Shown here piece after piece: positions 4,475 through 6,479 of a stretch of DNA of 6,479 nt. Numbering within the stretch: position 1 is the stretch's first letter; every line of letters begins with the position of its first letter. This stretch comes from Sulfurimonas sp. (GTDB lineage: Bacteria > Campylobacterota > Campylobacteria > Campylobacterales > Sulfurimonadaceae). The translations under genes were made by a program, and so were the position numbers. The notes under the pieces are model-generated. The model had not been told where the DNA came from, ran no database searches, and worked only from the letters and a program-made list of their open reading frames with translations. Where the stretch lies: NCBI GenBank assembly GCA_021157665.1, contig JAGGWE010000193.1, positions 1-6,479 on the forward strand, written 5' to 3'.

Positions 4475-6283
4475 GTGAATGCAATTGCAATAAAACATAA
4501 TGATGAAATTATTGATTTACAAACTGCTGAAGAGTTGGGTTTTGAGGGTGAACAGATTCACCTTGATAACTCAGCAGACTCTTTAGAGGTTCTTCGCCAT
4601 TCTACAGCTCACCTTATGGCTCAGGCTATTAAGTCGTTGTATCCTGATGCAGAATTTTATGTAGGTCCAACTGTGAAAGAAGGTTTTTACTATGACTTTA
4701 AAACAGAATCTGAAATAGGTTCTGGTGACCTTAAAAAGATTGAAAAACAGATGCTCTTTTTTGCTAAGAAAAAGTATAAAATAGAAAAATACTCTATCTC
4801 TATGGATGAAGCAAAAGAGAAATTTAAAGATGATCATTTAAAACTTGCTGTAATGGAAAGAATTCATGATGATACTGTAAGTATTTATAAGCAAGGTGAA
4901 TTTGAAGATTTATGTCGTGGACCTCACTTACCATCTATTGGACTTATCCGTTACTTTAAACTTACAAAAATAGCTGGTGCTTATTTAGGTGGAGATTCTA
5001 AAAATGAGATGCTTACTCGTATATATGGTATAGCATTTGCAGATAAAGAGTCGCTAAAAGCACATATGGATATGTTAGCAGAAGCTGCAAAAAGAGATCA
5101 CCGAAAACTTGGAAATGAGATGAAACTTTTCACTTTTCGTGAAGAGGTTGGTGCTGGTTTTCCTATCTGGCTTCCTGCTGGTGGTCGTCTTCGTGCGAGA
5201 TTAGAATCTTTACTTTTTAAAGCACATAGAAAAAGAGGTTATCAGCCTGTTCGTGGTCCAGAGATGTTGAGAAGTGATTTATGGAAAACTTCAGGACACT
5301 ATGAAAATTATGGTGAAAATATGTATTTCACTAATATTGATGAATTAGAGTTTGGAATCAAGCCCATGAACTGTGTTGGGCATATTAAAGCTTACGAAGA
5401 TGAACTTCACTCTTACAGAGATTTACCTATTAAATATTTTGAGTATGGAGTTGTTCATCGCCATGAGATGACCGGTGCTTTACATGGTTTATTTCGTGTT
5501 CGTGAATTTACTCAAGATGATGCACATATTTTTTGTACAACAGATCAGATAGAAGAGCAGATTATAGAAGTTGTTGATTTTGTTGATAAAATTATGTCAA
5601 CTTTTGAATTTGAGTACAAGATGATGGTTTCAACTAAGCCAGAAAAAGCTGTTGGTAGTGATGAAGTTTGGGAAGTATCAACACAGGCTCTTAAAAATGC
5701 AATGGATAAAAATTCACTTCCTTATGAGATAGATGAAGGTGGTGGTGCTTTTTATGGTCCAAAGATTGATATTAAAATTACTGATGCTATTGGTCGTGAG
5801 TGGCAATGTGGTACTATTCAGTTAGATTTTAATCTACCAGAGAGATTTGAACTTGAATATAATGGTGAAGGTAATGAAAAAATTCAACCAGTTATGATAC
5901 ACCGTGCTATTTTAGGTTCTTTTGAGAGATTTATTGGGATTTTAACTGAACATTATGCTGGTGAGTTTCCTATGTTTATTGCTCCTACACAAGTAGCAAT
6001 TGTTCCTGTAGCTGAGACACATAAAGAATATGCTAAGCTTTTATCAGATAAACTTATCGACATTAATGCCGATAGTGAAATATATGCAAAGAATGATTCA
6101 CTAAATAAAAGAATCAGGATTGCAGAAAAAACTCGTGTTCCGATGATAGTTGTTATCGGTGATGAAGAGATTGAAAATAAAACTGTAGCAATTCGTGATA
6201 GAAGAACTAGAGAACAGTATAATCTAAGCGAAGAGGAATTCCTTAAGCTTATACAAACTAAAGTAAATGAGGTAAATTTTTGA
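4475..6283 (+). CDS. thrS: Threonyl-tRNA synthetase
   Basis: This 602-residue class II synthetase charges tRNA-Thr with threonine in the cytoplasm. The editing domain has its catalytic set H42 and H46 (HSTAH) and C147 and H151 (CRGPH), equivalent to E. coli H73, H77, C182 and H186. The aminoacylation core has the zinc ligands C300, H351 and H476, motif 2 with R329 (VHRHE), and motif 3 in HRAILGSFERFIGILTEH. A C-terminal anticodon-binding domain starts near residue 503. The region before the editing domain has only about 40 residues, against nearly 70 in E. coli, so the N-terminal TGS domain is cut down; from memory Campylobacter ThrRS is the same. Translation starts at GTG, supported by AAGGA upstream, 16 bp after ilvD. 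Its stop codon overlaps the infC start. All key residues are present. Confidence 0.97.
   Translation: MNAIAIKHNDEIIDLQTAEELGFEGEQIHLDNSADSLEVLRHSTAHLMAQAIKSLYPDAEFYVGPTVKEGFYYDFKTESEIGSGDLKKIEKQMLFFAKKKYKIEKYSISMDEAKEKFKDDHLKLAVMERIHDDTVSIYKQGEFEDLCRGPHLPSIGLIRYFKLTKIAGAYLGGDSKNEMLTRIYGIAFADKESLKAHMDMLAEAAKRDHRKLGNEMKLFTFREEVGAGFPIWLPAGGRLRARLESLLFKAHRKRGYQPVRGPEMLRSDLWKTSGHYENYGENMYFTNIDELEFGIKPMNCVGHIKAYEDELHSYRDLPIKYFEYGVVHRHEMTGALHGLFRVREFTQDDAHIFCTTDQIEEQIIEVVDFVDKIMSTFEFEYKMMVSTKPEKAVGSDEVWEVSTQALKNAMDKNSLPYEIDEGGGAFYGPKIDIKITDAIGREWQCGTIQLDFNLPERFELEYNGEGNEKIQPVMIHRAILGSFERFIGILTEHYAGEFPMFIAPTQVAIVPVAETHKEYAKLLSDKLIDINADSEIYAKNDSLNKRIRIAEKTRVPMIVVIGDEEIENKTVAIRDRRTREQYNLSEEEFLKLIQTKVNEVNF
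6269..6273 (+). promoter_or_regulatory. infC ribosome binding site inside thrS
   Basis: GAGGT, within the last codons of thrS, lies 6 nt before TTG 6280. The next candidate start, ATG 6304, has no such site in front of it. This decides in favour of the TTG. Confidence 0.7.
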
Positions 6284-6479
6284 GTAAAAAAAACCGTGTA
6301 ATAATGAATGATGACATTCGTGCAACAGAGTTAAGATGTAATGTAGATGGTGGAGAATCTTTAGGTGTTATATCTATAGATGAAGCTATGGAAAAAGCAA
6401 ACGAATTAGATTTGGACTTAGTTCTAATTGCCCCAGATGCAAAGCCTCCTGTTGCAAAGATTATGGATTACGGTAAATA
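6280..6479 (+). CDS. infC: Translation initiation factor IF3, 5' part
   Basis: The window ends after 66 codons of infC. IF3 binds the 30S ribosomal subunit, prevents premature joining of 50S, and rejects wrong start codons and initiator tRNAs. The N-terminal domain is recognisable from MNDDIRATELR (9-19), GVISIDEAMEKANEL (29-43) and the signature DAKPPVAKIMDYGK (53-66). The cysteine often found in PPVCKIMDYGK is alanine (A59). The start is taken as TTG at 6280, giving MSKKNRV, because GAGGT is well placed before it; ATG 6304 would remove eight residues and lacks a binding site. TTG 6280-6282 overlaps the thrS TGA (6281-6283), so the two are probably translationally coupled. In many bacteria rpmI and rplT follow; that lies beyond this window. 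Confidence 0.92.
   Translation, partial: MSKKNRVIMNDDIRATELRCNVDGGESLGVISIDEAMEKANELDLDLVLIAPDAKPPVAKIMDYGK

Noticed and set aside
4583..4837. Minus-strand reading frame of 84 codons opposite thrS
   Set aside because: It is an AT-rich, phenylalanine-heavy shadow of the thrS editing region.
1..6479. CRISPR array, insertion sequence or replication origin
   Set aside because: No regularly spaced repeats, transposase fragments, terminal inverted repeats or DnaA-box clusters were seen.

Overview
The window looks like chromosomal DNA from a low-GC member of the Campylobacterota (epsilonproteobacteria), most likely a Sulfurimonas- or Sulfurovum-like organism. The clues are the AT-rich composition, the tRNA order Gly-Leu-Cys-Ser, a 602-residue threonyl-tRNA synthetase with a shortened N-terminus of the kind I recall from Campylobacter, the order ilvD-thrS-infC, and an integrase N-terminus of a type I associate with this group. 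The assignment rests on recognised protein sequences, not on a database search.

The left half (1 to about 2200) is accessory DNA. On the minus strand, abiEi (256 aa) and abiEii (304 aa) overlap by 17 bp and form an AbiE-type (type IV) toxin-antitoxin operon, a family known for abortive phage infection. A 12-bp hairpin follows the operon. Upstream lie a consensus -10, a perfect inverted repeat that could be the AbiEi operator, and a second -10 that would give a leaderless abiEi message. Next to it, on the plus strand, is a 42-codon reading frame whose first 22 residues look like the start of a tyrosine-recombinase (phage) integrase and whose remainder does not: a decayed integrase. After it comes a cluster of short repeats that could be integrase arm sites or a weak terminator.

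The middle (2205-2626, minus strand) is a four-gene tRNA operon transcribed in the order Gly(GCC), Leu(UAA), Cys(GCA), Ser(UGA). Every gene encodes its own CCA. A strong promoter (TTTACA-17-TATAAT with a GC-rich discriminator) and a short leader hairpin precede it. The 3' end of tRNA-Ser faces the integrase remnant and the AbiE genes, the usual geometry of an island inserted at a tRNA gene. The island reading is an inference, because the far end and any duplicated attachment site lie outside the window.

The right half (about 2690-6479, plus strand) is a housekeeping operon that starts from an extended -10 promoter back to back with the tRNA promoter. It contains ilvD (dihydroxy-acid dehydratase, branched-chain amino acid synthesis), thrS (threonyl-tRNA synthetase, GTG start, 16 bp after ilvD) and the first 66 codons of infC (initiation factor IF3), which starts at a UUG overlapping the thrS stop codon. 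No terminator separates the three genes.

I found no clearly new system. The best leads are the AbiE operon with its possible operator, its association with a dead integrase at tRNA-Ser, and the rare start codon of infC.
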